The notes: generated by a model not told the origin, from the sequence alone. Positions 1-8,118 are shown, counted from the stretch's first letter. The stretch: 11,000 nt of DNA from Chrysomallon squamiferum (GCA_012295275.1 CM022673.1:21700913-21711912); one strand, 5' to 3'. Numbers and translations are program-made.

Positions 1-596
1 TGTGCAAAATAATGAAAATACTAGAACATATTAATCTGTTAAAATATGGTTTCTTATTACTAGTCATTCTTTATGTGTTGTGAAATCAGTAGTAAGGAAA
101 GTAAAAATTAGAAACAAAAAGATTATAGTTAAAATTCATGTTAATATTTAACAATGTAACATCAAATAATCTCATTATTAGTATAGATTTAACAACTGAA
201 ATATTTGCATTCAGCTGTCATTTTGTCACATGTAATATATTGTCATTGCTTTCATTTTAAATCTCTAATCTGATTGTGTTATTTTGTATTACACTAACCA
301 CTGCCATTGTGTTAAGTAGTTAGCAACATGAATGTTTAAATTATTTTTATTATTATACCATACTAAACATGGTATGGAATAGAAGGCAACATGAGTTTTA
401 ATCTATGTCTGTTATTTTGTACTATTGTGTTATGTACATAATTAGAGTTGGGTTTTTAATTTAAAAACAAGTGTTTTTTTCATGTTTTGTTAAACATATA
501 ATGTTTCCTTTAGTAATGAATAATAGAATGAAATTTTGTGTTCAGTTCATTAGTACAGATTGCATGTCAGAATATGTGTCTCAAGATCATAACTGC

Positions 597-750
597 ACAT
601 GAATGTGTCTGTGTGTTTGAGTATGTGTGTGTGTATGGGTGTGTGAGTGTGTGGATTTGTGTATATGTGTGTGTGTCTGTGTGTTTGAGTATGTAATGGG
701 AGCATGCATGTGTTTATGGATGTATGTATGTTTGAGTGTGTGATAGAGAT
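597..750. repeat. Imperfect TG/GTAT microsatellite
   Basis: About 150 bp dominated by TG dinucleotides interrupted by TATG, TGAG and TCTG units, ending in TATG tetranucleotide units. The interruptions suggest an old, decaying simple repeat. Alternating purine-pyrimidine runs of this kind can adopt Z-DNA; no function is implied. Confidence 0.85.
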
Positions 751-803
751 TTCATGTTTTTAATTATCTTATTACTATTGATTGTTGATTGATTGGCTGA
801 TTG

Positions 804-813
804 GATGATGATG

Positions 814-855
<42 letters not shown>

Positions 856-872
856 GTTATTGTTGTTGTTAA
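804..872. repeat. Compound (GAT)n(ATT)n(GTT)n trinucleotide repeat
   Basis: A short GAT run passes into about 14 uninterrupted ATT units (roughly 814-855) and then into GTT units. The gradual change between related triplets is typical of replication slippage with point mutation. Read on the minus strand it yields a meaningless poly-isoleucine frame. Confidence 0.9.
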
Positions 873-2324
873 TATAATATACATTATTATTTTCCTGTTC
901 ATTTAGACTTTTAAAATGCTATATCATTGATTTTTAAAAGATTTCTTTGTCTTTAATTTTTGTTGATGCATTTGAAATGAGCATCATTAATTTTGTTTAT
1001 CATTTTCAGAAGCACACAGTATGTTGTTTTTATGATTATTATATATGTCAGTTGTTTGGTCTGGAGAACATCAGATAACATTATCATATTTATTTGGTAT
1101 TTTTAGAAATATGTATTTTTGCTTCTGTTATTTGGGTTTTAATCAAATATTTTAATAGTGAACCAGATTTTACATAAAAAGTAAATTATCAACATAATTA
1201 TTTCTGAAGAAGCACAATTTTAGCTTTTGAGTATTAAGAATTAAAGTAAAAAAGATCATGGAACTAATGTATATTAATTGTTTAACTGCACATTTTAATA
1301 CTTTATTAACCAAATACACATAATTATACTGATACAATTACTTACAACATCGTTCAGCTTCATATTCTGATAACATAATGCTGTGTTTTTTATAGATATT
1401 TTACTTTTTTGTGTTACAGCAATTTTAGTAAGTTAAATATAGTAATTCTAAATAGAAAGAAAGAAAAGAACTTTCAGGGAAAGCAAATGTCAATGCAACA
1501 GAGAACTGTGATTAGTTAGACAGCTGAGTTAAGCTGCAAACCACAAAGAGAAAAATGATAATGAACCACAAGAGCCAGATGCAAGAATACATTTATAGAG
1601 TATATCTGTGTTTCTCTCCTCACATAGCATGATAATTACTGATTTTTCAAATGTGTATTTGGCAAATAAGTATTTATCAGAAATGTGTAAACAAAATGTA
1701 TCCTTATCTTCTAGTCACACTGATGTTGTAATTAATCTGTAGCTTTCAACAAAAATGGCTACCCACAAAGTATGTAAGTACCACATTTACATAAACACCT
1801 TTTGTTAATCTGATTGTTATATATTAGTCAACCATTTTCACTTGAAAGTGAATCAAGCCAAATACCTTTTACCCTGTTATACAAAAATATAACAAATTTA
1901 TTTGATTTGTACTTAAAATCTTAACATTAGTGAATCATATCAGATCATCATCTTCCACTGTTTGTTTTTGTGGCCTGCCTCATCTTATGTTCTGAGAAAA
2001 TAAATCAAAGTGAACTGTACGTGCTTACTCCATGGATAGCCATAGCAATTCAAATATCTGTTGTGTTGCAGTATGTTTGTATTTTATATGAATGTGTGTG
2101 CATATGTATGAAGATGCATATCCATGTATGTTTTTATTGCAAGTATTAGAAAAAGTTCAAGTTTAATATAAATGAACATCTTGTGGATATGTGTATCCAA
2201 CTTTTGTATTTATTTACTCTGCACAGTAGTGCTATCAGTGTTGTTATTTTCTCCCACAGAAAATGTGTTAAAGTCTATTTGGTATCAGTGAGGTTATGTG
2301 ATTGCCTGGGGTAGTCTAGCAAAC

Positions 2325-2380
2325 TTTTTTTTTTTGTGTGTGTATTTTTATTATGTTTTTATTTTCCTTTTTTTTTTTTT
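2325..2380. repeat. Pair of poly(T) runs
   Basis: An 11-base T run (2325-2335) and a 13-base T run (2368-2380) separated by T-rich sequence with TG units. No retroelement body or target-site duplication could be recognised next to them. Confidence 0.75.
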
Positions 2381-2622
2381 ATTAGTGTCAGTTTCATGGA
2401 CACCCTTTTCTTGATCTGTTTCTTATGTCATATTTTAAATTATTATTATTAAAGTGGCAAATATGTCATTGCAGTTTTTTATATATATAATCAGTATATG
2501 GAATATATATTCTATTATTTACCGTGGATGGTTTGGAAATAAATACATAAAAATATAACAACATTTTCGTACAAGCCCCGTCCCATCAAAAAACCAAGCA
2601 ACAACAAAGAAAATGTACAAAC

Positions 2623-2650
2623 AAAAAAAAAAAAAAAAAATAAAAAAAAA
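2623..2650. repeat. Poly(A) tract
   Basis: Eighteen A residues, one T, then nine more A residues, preceded by A/C-rich sequence. It could be the tail of a degraded SINE or LINE, but no tRNA-like head or internal promoter boxes were recognised upstream, so it is recorded as a homopolymer tract only. It marks the left edge of the more CpG-containing promoter region. Confidence 0.75.
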
Positions 2651-2867
2651 TATTAATAAATTGAAATTACCCTACTGAGCTATTATTATCACCCTCTCAC
2701 CCACACACGCACACGCGCACTTACTCATTAGCAACCACTCGAATAGAGGTTATATGTATATGTTCGGGGTTTGCGTTTGAAAGGTATTGAACATCATCGG
2801 TAACAAAAGAACGATGGGAAATGGTACATCTAAACAGAAAACGAGGGTTAGCTGTATAGAGTTCATA

Positions 2868-2880
2868 CTGACGTCGTCAG
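2868..2880 (+). promoter_or_regulatory. CRE-like palindrome
   Basis: CTGACGTCGTCAG has perfect 6-bp arms around a central T and contains the TGACGTC core of a cAMP response element (CREB/ATF family site). It lies about 130 bp before the ATG and 62 bp before the full CRE. Confidence 0.5.
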
Positions 2881-2911
2881 TTTTGCGTTATACCTCAATG
2901 GCCTAATTCTG

Positions 2912-2918
2912 TATAAAT
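2912..2918 (+). promoter_or_regulatory. TATA-like box
   Basis: TATAAAT lies 86 bp upstream of the ATG at 2998. A start site about 30 bp downstream would fall just after the CRE at 2930-2937. In AT-rich DNA such a match is weak evidence alone; its position between two CRE-like sites raises it. Confidence 0.4.
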
Positions 2919-2929
2919 GAATTTTAAAA

Positions 2930-2937
2930 TGACGTCA
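2930..2937 (+). promoter_or_regulatory. Full consensus CRE (TGACGTCA)
   Basis: This is the exact 8-bp palindromic cAMP response element bound by CREB/CREM/ATF bZIP dimers. It sits 61 bp before the ATG, between the TATA-like box and the predicted start site. It overlaps an ATG at 2929 whose 14-codon frame ends at TAG 2971-2973; that upstream ORF is translated only if transcription starts before 2929. Confidence 0.55.
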
Positions 2938-2997
2938 CCAAACAGTAACGGCATTAACACCGGTAGTTTATAGAACAGTTTGAAATTACAAGTTATC

Positions 2998-5082
2998 ATG
3001 GAACGCAGAGTTCATCCATTATATCACAACTGCGTCCGGGGCTTACTTGTTTTCATTCGAAGATTCATCACTTGGATTCGACCTGCAAAAAACAGAAATA
3101 CAAAGTCGAATTTAAATATAAATGTCTCAGATAGCGAACTGAATGGAGATGTGGATAGTGAAAATAAGTCGGAGGAAAGAATTTTCCATACAGCAGCATG
3201 GGAAATAGACGAAACGAAACCAAACTTCCTAGACTTGGAAGGAAATCTAAAAACCTACCATGATGTTAGTTCATTACATGCTTCTGGCAGTTCAAAGCAA
3301 TTTCGCCCTTTGAGGGAAACTGGTGTGCTGTCAAGTCCCAGAACTATAGTGTTTGGAAAAGATGAAAACAGAATAAAAACTCTGAATGACAGAAAATATT
3401 TACGGCACTTTGATTGTCATATCCAGACATTGTGTAGCATAGAACAAAAAATAACAGAAGTAAATAATAAAGTGTTAGAACTAGAGATTAATTCTAAATC
3501 AGAATGCATATCCCCTACTCATACTGACCTGTGTGATAAGAAAAGAAACGATGGCACCAAATTGAACGACCCTTCTGAACCGACAGAGGATTCAGCTAAA
3601 AAGAACGACATCAGGACATATTCATTTAGTAATCCTGAGATTGTTGGGAAAACTTTAATGGAAAAGCGTATTTTCGAATGTTTTAACACACCACGCGAAG
3701 ATTTAATCACGACATCTAATCCCTATAGAGGAAGGCCAAAAGCTACTGAAAGTCGTGCATCACCAATTTCCAAAATACCAAGAAGGATCAATACAACAAA
3801 TGATAAACCCGAAAGAAGACAACTCATTGCTAAACGTTTCAAGAAAGATACTGCAGTTCCACGCTCAAAACCTGTTTTGGACACCAACATCAGTTTTACT
3901 TTCAAGCCTACGAAACCATCCTCTCAAGGCAGTACAGTAACCGCGATAAGCCATACCAGTCAAAGTATAACTAATACTGCTAGCAAAACGAAGACAGCAA
4001 CTGCTGCAAAAACAGAAACTAAACCAGAACTTGATTCACGAATGATCGTTTCTGAGGATGCGCCAGAACGTAAAAAAAAGTCTTGCGATCCTTATCCATT
4101 TTCACGTATTGTGTTTAAAGAAAAGCTAAAGAAGTCTTCAGCTGAAACAAGACATCAGAAAGACGATTCTGATAATTTGGTGTCAGTTCGCAACTTGAAA
4201 ATAGCACTGCAGACAGAGGCTGGAAAACAAAATAAACCTGCCGGAGAAAGCAGAGCACCAAAGTTTCGGAACAAATATACATCAACTCAAGAAGACGGCG
4301 GTGGATTCTGTACTATCATCAAAAGCAGACCGCGAAAATACTTTGGGGAGGCCGAGGTTGGCGGCCACGAACACCCGAATAGTAAAAGCACACAAGTAAA
4401 TCTAGACAATGATTGTGACAGTGTAGAAAATATTAGTTCAAAATGTGTGGAACCGTCCAGTTTCTTTTCAAATGTTCGAGGACAGTTCGAAATAGCTACA
4501 TACAGAATGGACGACCGAGTGGAAGAACAGCGCTGTGGTAAAGGTTTTCGAGTGAGTGTGCCACAGGGTAAAATAAAACGCCGCGGAATAGCAAACAAAC
4601 ATCTCGGTTCACAGCGGTACACGCTCAAGTTCGATGAGGCTGAAAACTGGGAAACAGAACTGATGAGGGTCCCTTCAGATACAAGCAACTCTTCGGACAT
4701 TGGCGATGACAAAACAACAGCGAGAAAAAAAGATAGTGATAAAGTTTCACAGGGCGGTAACCAGAATTCCCCAAAAGACGGTTGCCAAGGGGATACTCGT
4801 GAAAGCAACCCCAAATCCTTAACTGGCGACGAAAGCCTAAAGCAAGATATTCGTCACTTTTGCGAAGTTCCATTAATGGTTCTTCAAAAGAAGTCAACAG
4901 ACGAAGATCTAATGGCTACATATGGAGGAACTCGAGGAAGGAAGAAGAACAAAGTAAAGGGTAAAAAGGAATCAAAGAAGTCAGGTAGCCAGACACGGAG
5001 CACCATCATTGGACCGTCATTCATCAACAACAAAACCAGCGTTCATAGACGTTCTCTGAATGTTAGTAATAAGCATTTGTAA
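2998..5082 (+). CDS. Single-exon 694-aa basic, largely disordered protein of unknown function
   Basis: An uninterrupted frame of 694 codons, far longer than expected by chance in AT-rich DNA. The ATG at 2998 is chosen because it has A at -3 and G at +4, and a TAG lies in frame at 2971-2973; a TTG at 2980 is in frame but is not a credible eukaryotic start. I do not recognise the family. Visible features: a short hydrophobic/basic N-terminal segment at residues 12-29; a predicted three-heptad coiled coil at about 140-165 (a/d positions L145, I148, I152, V155, V159, L162); a Ser/Pro/Arg-rich stretch with SKIP at 258-261, matching the SxIP motif for EB1-type microtubule plus-end binding; a Thr/Ala/Lys low-complexity run at about 327-344; and a Lys/Arg cluster at 646-661 that could be a nuclear signal or bind nucleic acid or microtubules. 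The rest is rich in Ser, Lys, Asn, Thr, Asp and Glu and looks disordered. No catalytic motif is seen. Compact promoter and poly(A) signals on both sides support an intact gene. Confidence 0.85.
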   Translation: MERRVHPLYHNCVRGLLVFIRRFITWIRPAKNRNTKSNLNINVSDSELNGDVDSENKSEERIFHTAAWEIDETKPNFLDLEGNLKTYHDVSSLHASGSSKQFRPLRETGVLSSPRTIVFGKDENRIKTLNDRKYLRHFDCHIQTLCSIEQKITEVNNKVLELEINSKSECISPTHTDLCDKKRNDGTKLNDPSEPTEDSAKKNDIRTYSFSNPEIVGKTLMEKRIFECFNTPREDLITTSNPYRGRPKATESRASPISKIPRRINTTNDKPERRQLIAKRFKKDTAVPRSKPVLDTNISFTFKPTKPSSQGSTVTAISHTSQSITNTASKTKTATAAKTETKPELDSRMIVSEDAPERKKKSCDPYPFSRIVFKEKLKKSSAETRHQKDDSDNLVSVRNLKIALQTEAGKQNKPAGESRAPKFRNKYTSTQEDGGGFCTIIKSRPRKYFGEAEVGGHEHPNSKSTQVNLDNDCDSVENISSKCVEPSSFFSNVRGQFEIATYRMDDRVEEQRCGKGFRVSVPQGKIKRRGIANKHLGSQRYTLKFDEAENWETELMRVPSDTSNSSDIGDDKTTARKKDSDKVSQGGNQNSPKDGCQGDTRESNPKSLTGDESLKQDIRHFCEVPLMVLQKKSTDEDLMATYGGTRGRKKNKVKGKKESKKSGSQTRSTIIGPSFINNKTSVHRRSLNVSNKHL

Positions 5083-5103
5083 AACCTTGTTAACTAGAAG
5101 AAA

Positions 5104-5109
5104 AATAAA
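5104..5109 (+). terminator. Poly(A) signal AATAAA of the single-exon gene
   Basis: A canonical AATAAA lies 22 bp after the TAA stop, followed at 5121-5148 by a T- and GT-rich stretch that fits a downstream cleavage element. The 3' UTR would be only about 40 nt. A second AATAAA at 5166-5171 is an alternative. Confidence 0.65.
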
Positions 5110-5291
5110 GACATCAAAGCTCGTTTTGTGTTGTTTCTGTTTTTTTCTGCAGCGCAAGATGGGAAAATAAACTTCGTAGAAATTAACACAAGATCAGCTA
5201 GCCTATATCATTTTGTTTTAAGAAATAGCTATTCGCGATGATAAATAAATAAGCATATAAACAAAAAATTAAATTACGGTTTAAATATTTA

Positions 5292-5310
5292 CCCCCCCAG
5301 AACCCCCCCC
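5292..5310. repeat. Paired poly(C) runs
   Basis: Seven C and then eight C residues separated by AGAA, unusual in such AT-rich DNA. On the minus strand these are two G runs, too few for a classical intramolecular quadruplex. Confidence 0.7.
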
Positions 5311-5883
5311 ACAAATAAACAAATTAAAATAATAACAACAAGCAGAACACCTGATAAACTAAAATAAAATACAAATGTTTGCCGAAAAAAAGAAGCCCTT
5401 ACAGAACACACATATGCACAAATTTAGCATATCCGTATATCTATCTGTCAGAGTTCATTAATAAGGTGTTAGAACACCAAATACAATTACGACATCCATG
5501 TACTAGAAGCATATATATATATATACATTTCTCCATTTCATCATTTCATTATGTTTATCGTTTGCAATATCTATTGACAGTCACTGTTGCAGTGTGACAC
5601 TGACATTTTTTTCATTATTAGACAGCTTTGGCATAGACGTAACTTTAACCTATTTCCTGAACCATAGGTCCGACGTGATCAGATATGTCAACGGATTTTG
5701 TCTACTAACAAGACAGACATGTACTTATAAATGACGGAAAAGATCTTTTCACAGTGATTTCTTAAATGAACATAAAGAATAACTGATGGATATTTTATCT
5801 GTAATTAAGTGACTGAAAAGTAATATTAATTATAAAGTAATCATAGCGATATATGAAGCTGAAAAAAACACCCAAAACACAGC

Positions 5884-5889
5884 TTTATT
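5884..5889 (-). terminator. Candidate poly(A) signal for the minus-strand gene
   Basis: TTTATT on the plus strand is AATAAA on the minus strand, about 525 nt past the TAA stop at 6417-6415. It is the first canonical hexamer I find on that strand after the stop. A weaker AATATA variant lies much closer, at about 6369-6364. The choice between them is unresolved. Confidence 0.35.
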
Positions 5890-6182
5890 GATTCGTATTA
5901 GAAAATTACAAAGTGAGAATACTAATGAGTCAGCTCACCAGTTTCAGTTAAAAATCAGTAAATAAGAATTAAGAGTTACTATTTTTATGCAAATAATGAA
6001 ATAGAATAGAATAAGTGTGAGCCAATTAAAAAATAAAAACACAAACACAAAATAAAAAAAAAAAAAAAATGAAAATGAAGGAAAAAAAGAAAAAGAAGTA
6101 AAGTTTAAATAACATCCTCATTATAGTTTTAGAAATTATAAATCCTAATTTAAGAAAAAAAACCTTCTCGATAATGATAGAA

Positions 6183-6270
6183 CAGCAGCAGTGGTAGTAG
6201 TGGTAGTAGTAGTAGTAGTAGTTGCAGTAGTAGTAGTACTAATAGCAGTAGTGATAGTATTGTAATAGTA
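6183..6270. repeat. Imperfect AGT/GTA triplet repeat in the probable 3' UTR
   Basis: Begins with CAGCAGCAG, then GTAGTAGT units with GGT, TGC and ATA interruptions, decaying to the right. If the minus-strand 3' UTR extends to the AATAAA near 5884, this repeat is transcribed as ACT/TAC triplets about 150-230 nt after the stop. A long minus-strand poly-Thr frame through it is an artefact. Confidence 0.85.
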
Positions 6271-6414
6271 AAAAACATAACACAGATGAATATATAGATG
6301 AATACATGCATTCATAAGCACATACATATGAATATTTTTTTCAGATATTATGGAAATAAAAAATATATTTTGCTTTGTCATTGCCATTTCTGTCAGTCAT
6401 AATACAAAAATGTT

Positions 6415-6709
6415 TTACTGTCCAACTCCGGCATTAATAGCAAACATTCGGCAGATGGAACCATAAAACGTTTTCCGAGAAGATGGTCTTATTTCGTCTT
6501 TGCTGTTGGCTAAGAAGTAGTGAATGTTTGAAAAATCTGGGACGTTTCGACTTTTGCAGGGATAGTAAGAGAAACAGTTGCCAGCTATATCAAAAAGCCC
6601 AAGGCGATCACCGGTCCGAACAGAAATTCTCTGTGATACGTCAACAGTTACATTTCTTATCAGTCCTGAGAAACACTGAACTGTATTGCTGCCAATTAGT
6701 GTGTAGATC
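6415..6709 (-). CDS. Last exon: second half of the C-terminal LQVWRP/GDRLG domain
   Basis: Encodes residues 288 (last base) to 385 and ends in TAA at 6417-6415. The acceptor is TACATTACAG just before 6709; one base completes the codon split with the previous exon. It begins IYTLIGSN, continuing directly from LQVWRP in the previous exon, and carries RTGDRLGLF at 319-327, which fits a beta-strand/turn with a G-D pair. Cysteines at C300, C333, C339 and C374 could pair within the domain, and NVT at 307-309 is a glycosylation sequon. The protein ends at residue 385, shortly after a strand-like CRMFAINAGV segment, with no transmembrane helix or GPI-like tail. From memory, similar 'LQVWRP ... LVG ... 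V..GD.IG' patterns recur in mollusc proteins with sushi or lectin domains, but I cannot name a database family. Confidence 0.8.
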
Positions 6710-6735
6710 CTGTAATGTATAAACGCAGGAATGTT

Positions 6736-6940
6736 TAACAACATCTTAGAGATATGTATCTTAAATACTATTTTGATGTCAAAAATACTAATAGTTTGAT
6801 ATGGTTTTAGATAGTAGTAATACTTTGTAGGTCCTTTGTAGTAACGAGTAACAAAATCTCAGAGAAATATATCTTAAAGATTAATTAGATGTCACAAATA
6901 CAGCTAGTTTGATAGTGTTTCACATGTAATAATACTTTTA
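6736..6940. repeat. Diverged direct repeat, two copies of about 92 bp
   Basis: Copy 1 (about 6736-6828) and copy 2 (about 6849-6940) align through TAACAA.ATCT.AGAGA, ATCTTAAA, GATGTCA.AAATAC, TAGTTTGATA and TAATACTTT at a spacing of about 112 bp. By eye they agree at roughly three quarters of positions. This is an old tandem duplication inside the intron, unrelated to the nearby simple repeats. Confidence 0.7.
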
Positions 6941-6942
6941 TT

Positions 6943-6962
6943 ATGATGATGATGGTGGTGGT
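6943..6962. repeat. Short GAT/GGT triplet repeat
   Basis: GATGATGAT followed by GGTGGTGGT directly after the second copy of the direct repeat. A small microsatellite in an intron. Confidence 0.6.
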
Positions 6963-7171
6963 TAAAGAAATGTTCTGTAATAAGGCTACAAGAGAGGAAA
7001 GAGTTTGCAGTAATTCCACGAACTAATAAAATACATTAGCAACAACATACTTATTTATACATATCTTCCCACAAACAGGAAAGCATTTAAAAGAATTTGA
7101 TAAACCATTGATAGTATTCTGGCTGGAACTTGAAATAGCGTATTGAGACCACTGAGAGGTTTGATGTTAAG

Positions 7172-7217
7172 ATGTGTGTTTATGTGTTTATGTGTCTATA
7201 TATATATACGTGTGTGC

Positions 7218-7268
<51 letters not shown>

Positions 7269-7297
7269 CGTGTGTGTGAGTGTTTGTGTGTGTCTGT
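7172..7297. repeat. Compound TG/TA microsatellite
   Basis: TG-rich DNA, a short TA run, GTGTGCGTGTG, a TA run of about 29 bp (7225-7253), then a TG run with GTGCG and GTGAG interruptions. Long alternating purine-pyrimidine DNA with a TA core can form cruciform or Z-DNA. It lies in the last intron of the minus-strand gene. Confidence 0.9.
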
Positions 7298-7422
7298 AAA
7301 ATATGCAGTTGCATACACAATTATATTATTTTATGTTTCTCTGTGAGTGATTAAATTTTGTGTGTATATATTTTAAATGCGTTACATGTTATTTACAACA
7401 ACACAGTTATTAAATTGTTTAC

Positions 7423-7624
7423 ATGGCTGACGCAGGACGCCACACCTGCAGCTGGACCTCTTCATCACACGTGCAGTAGATCTGCCAGGAATGGATTTGA
7501 CCATCTCGAGGTATTAGAAGCTGTTTCGATTCTCCAGTGTAGACTGTCAGGTTAAACTGTGATGTGGTAAATCGATAACGTCCCATACGAAAAGTGTTCA
7601 CGGGTGTTATAACATGAGACAGCG
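7423..7624 (-). CDS. Sixth visible exon: first half of the C-terminal LQVWRP/GDRLG domain
   Basis: Encodes residues 221 (last two bases) to 288 (first two bases). The acceptor is TTTTTTTCCAG just before 7624, and the donor is CAT|GTAAAC. The first two bases complete a Ser codon begun by the sushi exon. The frame carries a sequon at N245 (NLT), a strand-rich stretch with W267, a CTC pair (C271, C273) and the signature LQVWRP at 279-284. The downstream stop in the unspliced frame lies inside the donor (ATG TAA), which shows the exon must splice here. Alternating hydrophobic residues suggest a beta-sandwich extracellular domain; the fold is inferred only. Confidence 0.85.
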
Positions 7625-8118
7625 CTGGAAAAAAACAAAACAAGAAATAAATAAAATAAAATAAAAATAAATAAATAAGTAAAAATAAATAACCATAAAT
7701 ATATAAAATGATTTTTTTTTTATAAAAAACGAAATAAATAAATAAAATAAAATAAAGAGAAAAAGAGAAAAAACAACAACAAACAAACAAAGAAAATAAT
7801 AAAAGATAAAAGCTGTGCACAGTAAAAAGTTAATTTGTGTAGAATAATTTTTATAAAACGCAAACAGGTATATTTTTTCATTACATTTCTTTTTTAAGCT
7901 AAATTAAATAAATAAATAAGTTTGTGATTTTTGGAAAATTCCTTAGATTATATGACACAGATTTCTTTTCTATTTTATTTTACTTCAACAAGATTTTATA
8001 TTATAGTTGTAATCCAACATGTTGTATTTATCATCAATGGCAAGGTCTGAATGAATACACATTATTTATTATGACTGAACCAAGTTCACGACAGTGTGTT
8101 TTAAAGTAATGATTTTAC
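7625..8118 (-). other. Intron between the sushi exon and the C-terminal-domain exon
   Basis: 494 bp, phase 1, GT-AG. The plus strand is very A-rich at 7628-7800 (AAAT-type units), so the transcript is T-rich before the acceptor. No additional exon was recognised; a short plus-strand frame at 7924-8109 is unsupported. Confidence 0.8.
7628..7800. repeat. A-rich (AAAT)n-type low-complexity tract
   Basis: Degenerate AAAT, AAAAT and AAAG units with a nine-base T run near 7712. On the minus strand it gives a long pyrimidine-rich lead into the acceptor before 7624. Confidence 0.8.

Larger units (their letters stand above)
1..2620. other. AT-rich stretch without a recognisable gene
   Basis: No long open frame, no exon with plausible splice sites and recognisable protein content, and no RNA gene could be supported on either strand. 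The stretch is AT-rich with simple repeats, listed separately. AATAAA hexamers occur on the plus strand near 1999 and 2538, so part of it could be an intron or the 3' UTR of a gene lying to the left, but no coding exon is visible to anchor that. A 16-bp inverted repeat (7-bp arms, 2-bp spacer) lies near 1839-1854 and is probably chance. Confidence 0.6.
2690..2980 (+). promoter_or_regulatory. Promoter region of the single-exon gene
   Basis: Compared with the flanking AT-rich DNA this stretch has more G+C and several CpG dinucleotides (2706-2720, 2764-2776, 2843, 2872-2887, 2931-2935), as expected for an unmethylated promoter. It contains a TATA-like box and two CRE-like elements, listed separately. 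A start site about 30 bp after the TATA-like box (near 2940-2945) would give a 5' UTR of about 55 nt. The arrangement is inferred from motif content and spacing; no transcript evidence is available. Confidence 0.55.
5172..6414. other. Convergent intergenic region and probable 3' UTR of the minus-strand gene
   Basis: No coding sequence is supported here. It separates the plus-strand gene from the TAA of the minus-strand gene. The right part, from 6414 down to about 5870, is the likely 3' UTR of the minus-strand gene. The left part holds AT-rich sequence, two C runs and a short TA repeat at 5512-5525. An AP-1-like TGAGTCA at 5926-5932 is probably chance. Confidence 0.5.
6710..7422 (-). other. 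Intron between the two C-terminal-domain exons
   Basis: 713 bp, with donor GTAAAC at 7422 and acceptor CAG ending at 6710, phase 2. It contains a diverged direct repeat (6736-6940) and a long TA/TG microsatellite (7172-7297). No exon-like segment was seen inside it. Confidence 0.8.

Noticed and set aside
714-902. Minus-strand 62-codon frame rich in isoleucine
   Set aside because: It is a translation of the ATT microsatellite.
2980-2997. An 18-bp upstream extension of the plus-strand frame starting at TTG
   Set aside because: TTG is not a plausible start in a eukaryotic nuclear gene, and the ATG at 2998 has A at -3 and G at +4.
4287-4814. 175-codon open frame on the minus strand inside the single-exon gene
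   Set aside because: It is antisense to a much longer frame that has promoter and poly(A) signals, and its product shows no recognisable domain.
5465-5478. Inverted repeat GGTGTT-AG-AACACC
   Set aside because: A 6-bp-arm palindrome is expected by chance, and it does not match a hormone-receptor consensus.
6145-6387. Minus-strand 80-codon frame rich in threonine
   Set aside because: It is a translation of the AGT repeat in the probable 3' UTR.
7143-7346. Plus-strand 67-codon frame of alternating Tyr/Ile and Cys/Val
   Set aside because: It is a translation of the TA/TG microsatellite in an intron.
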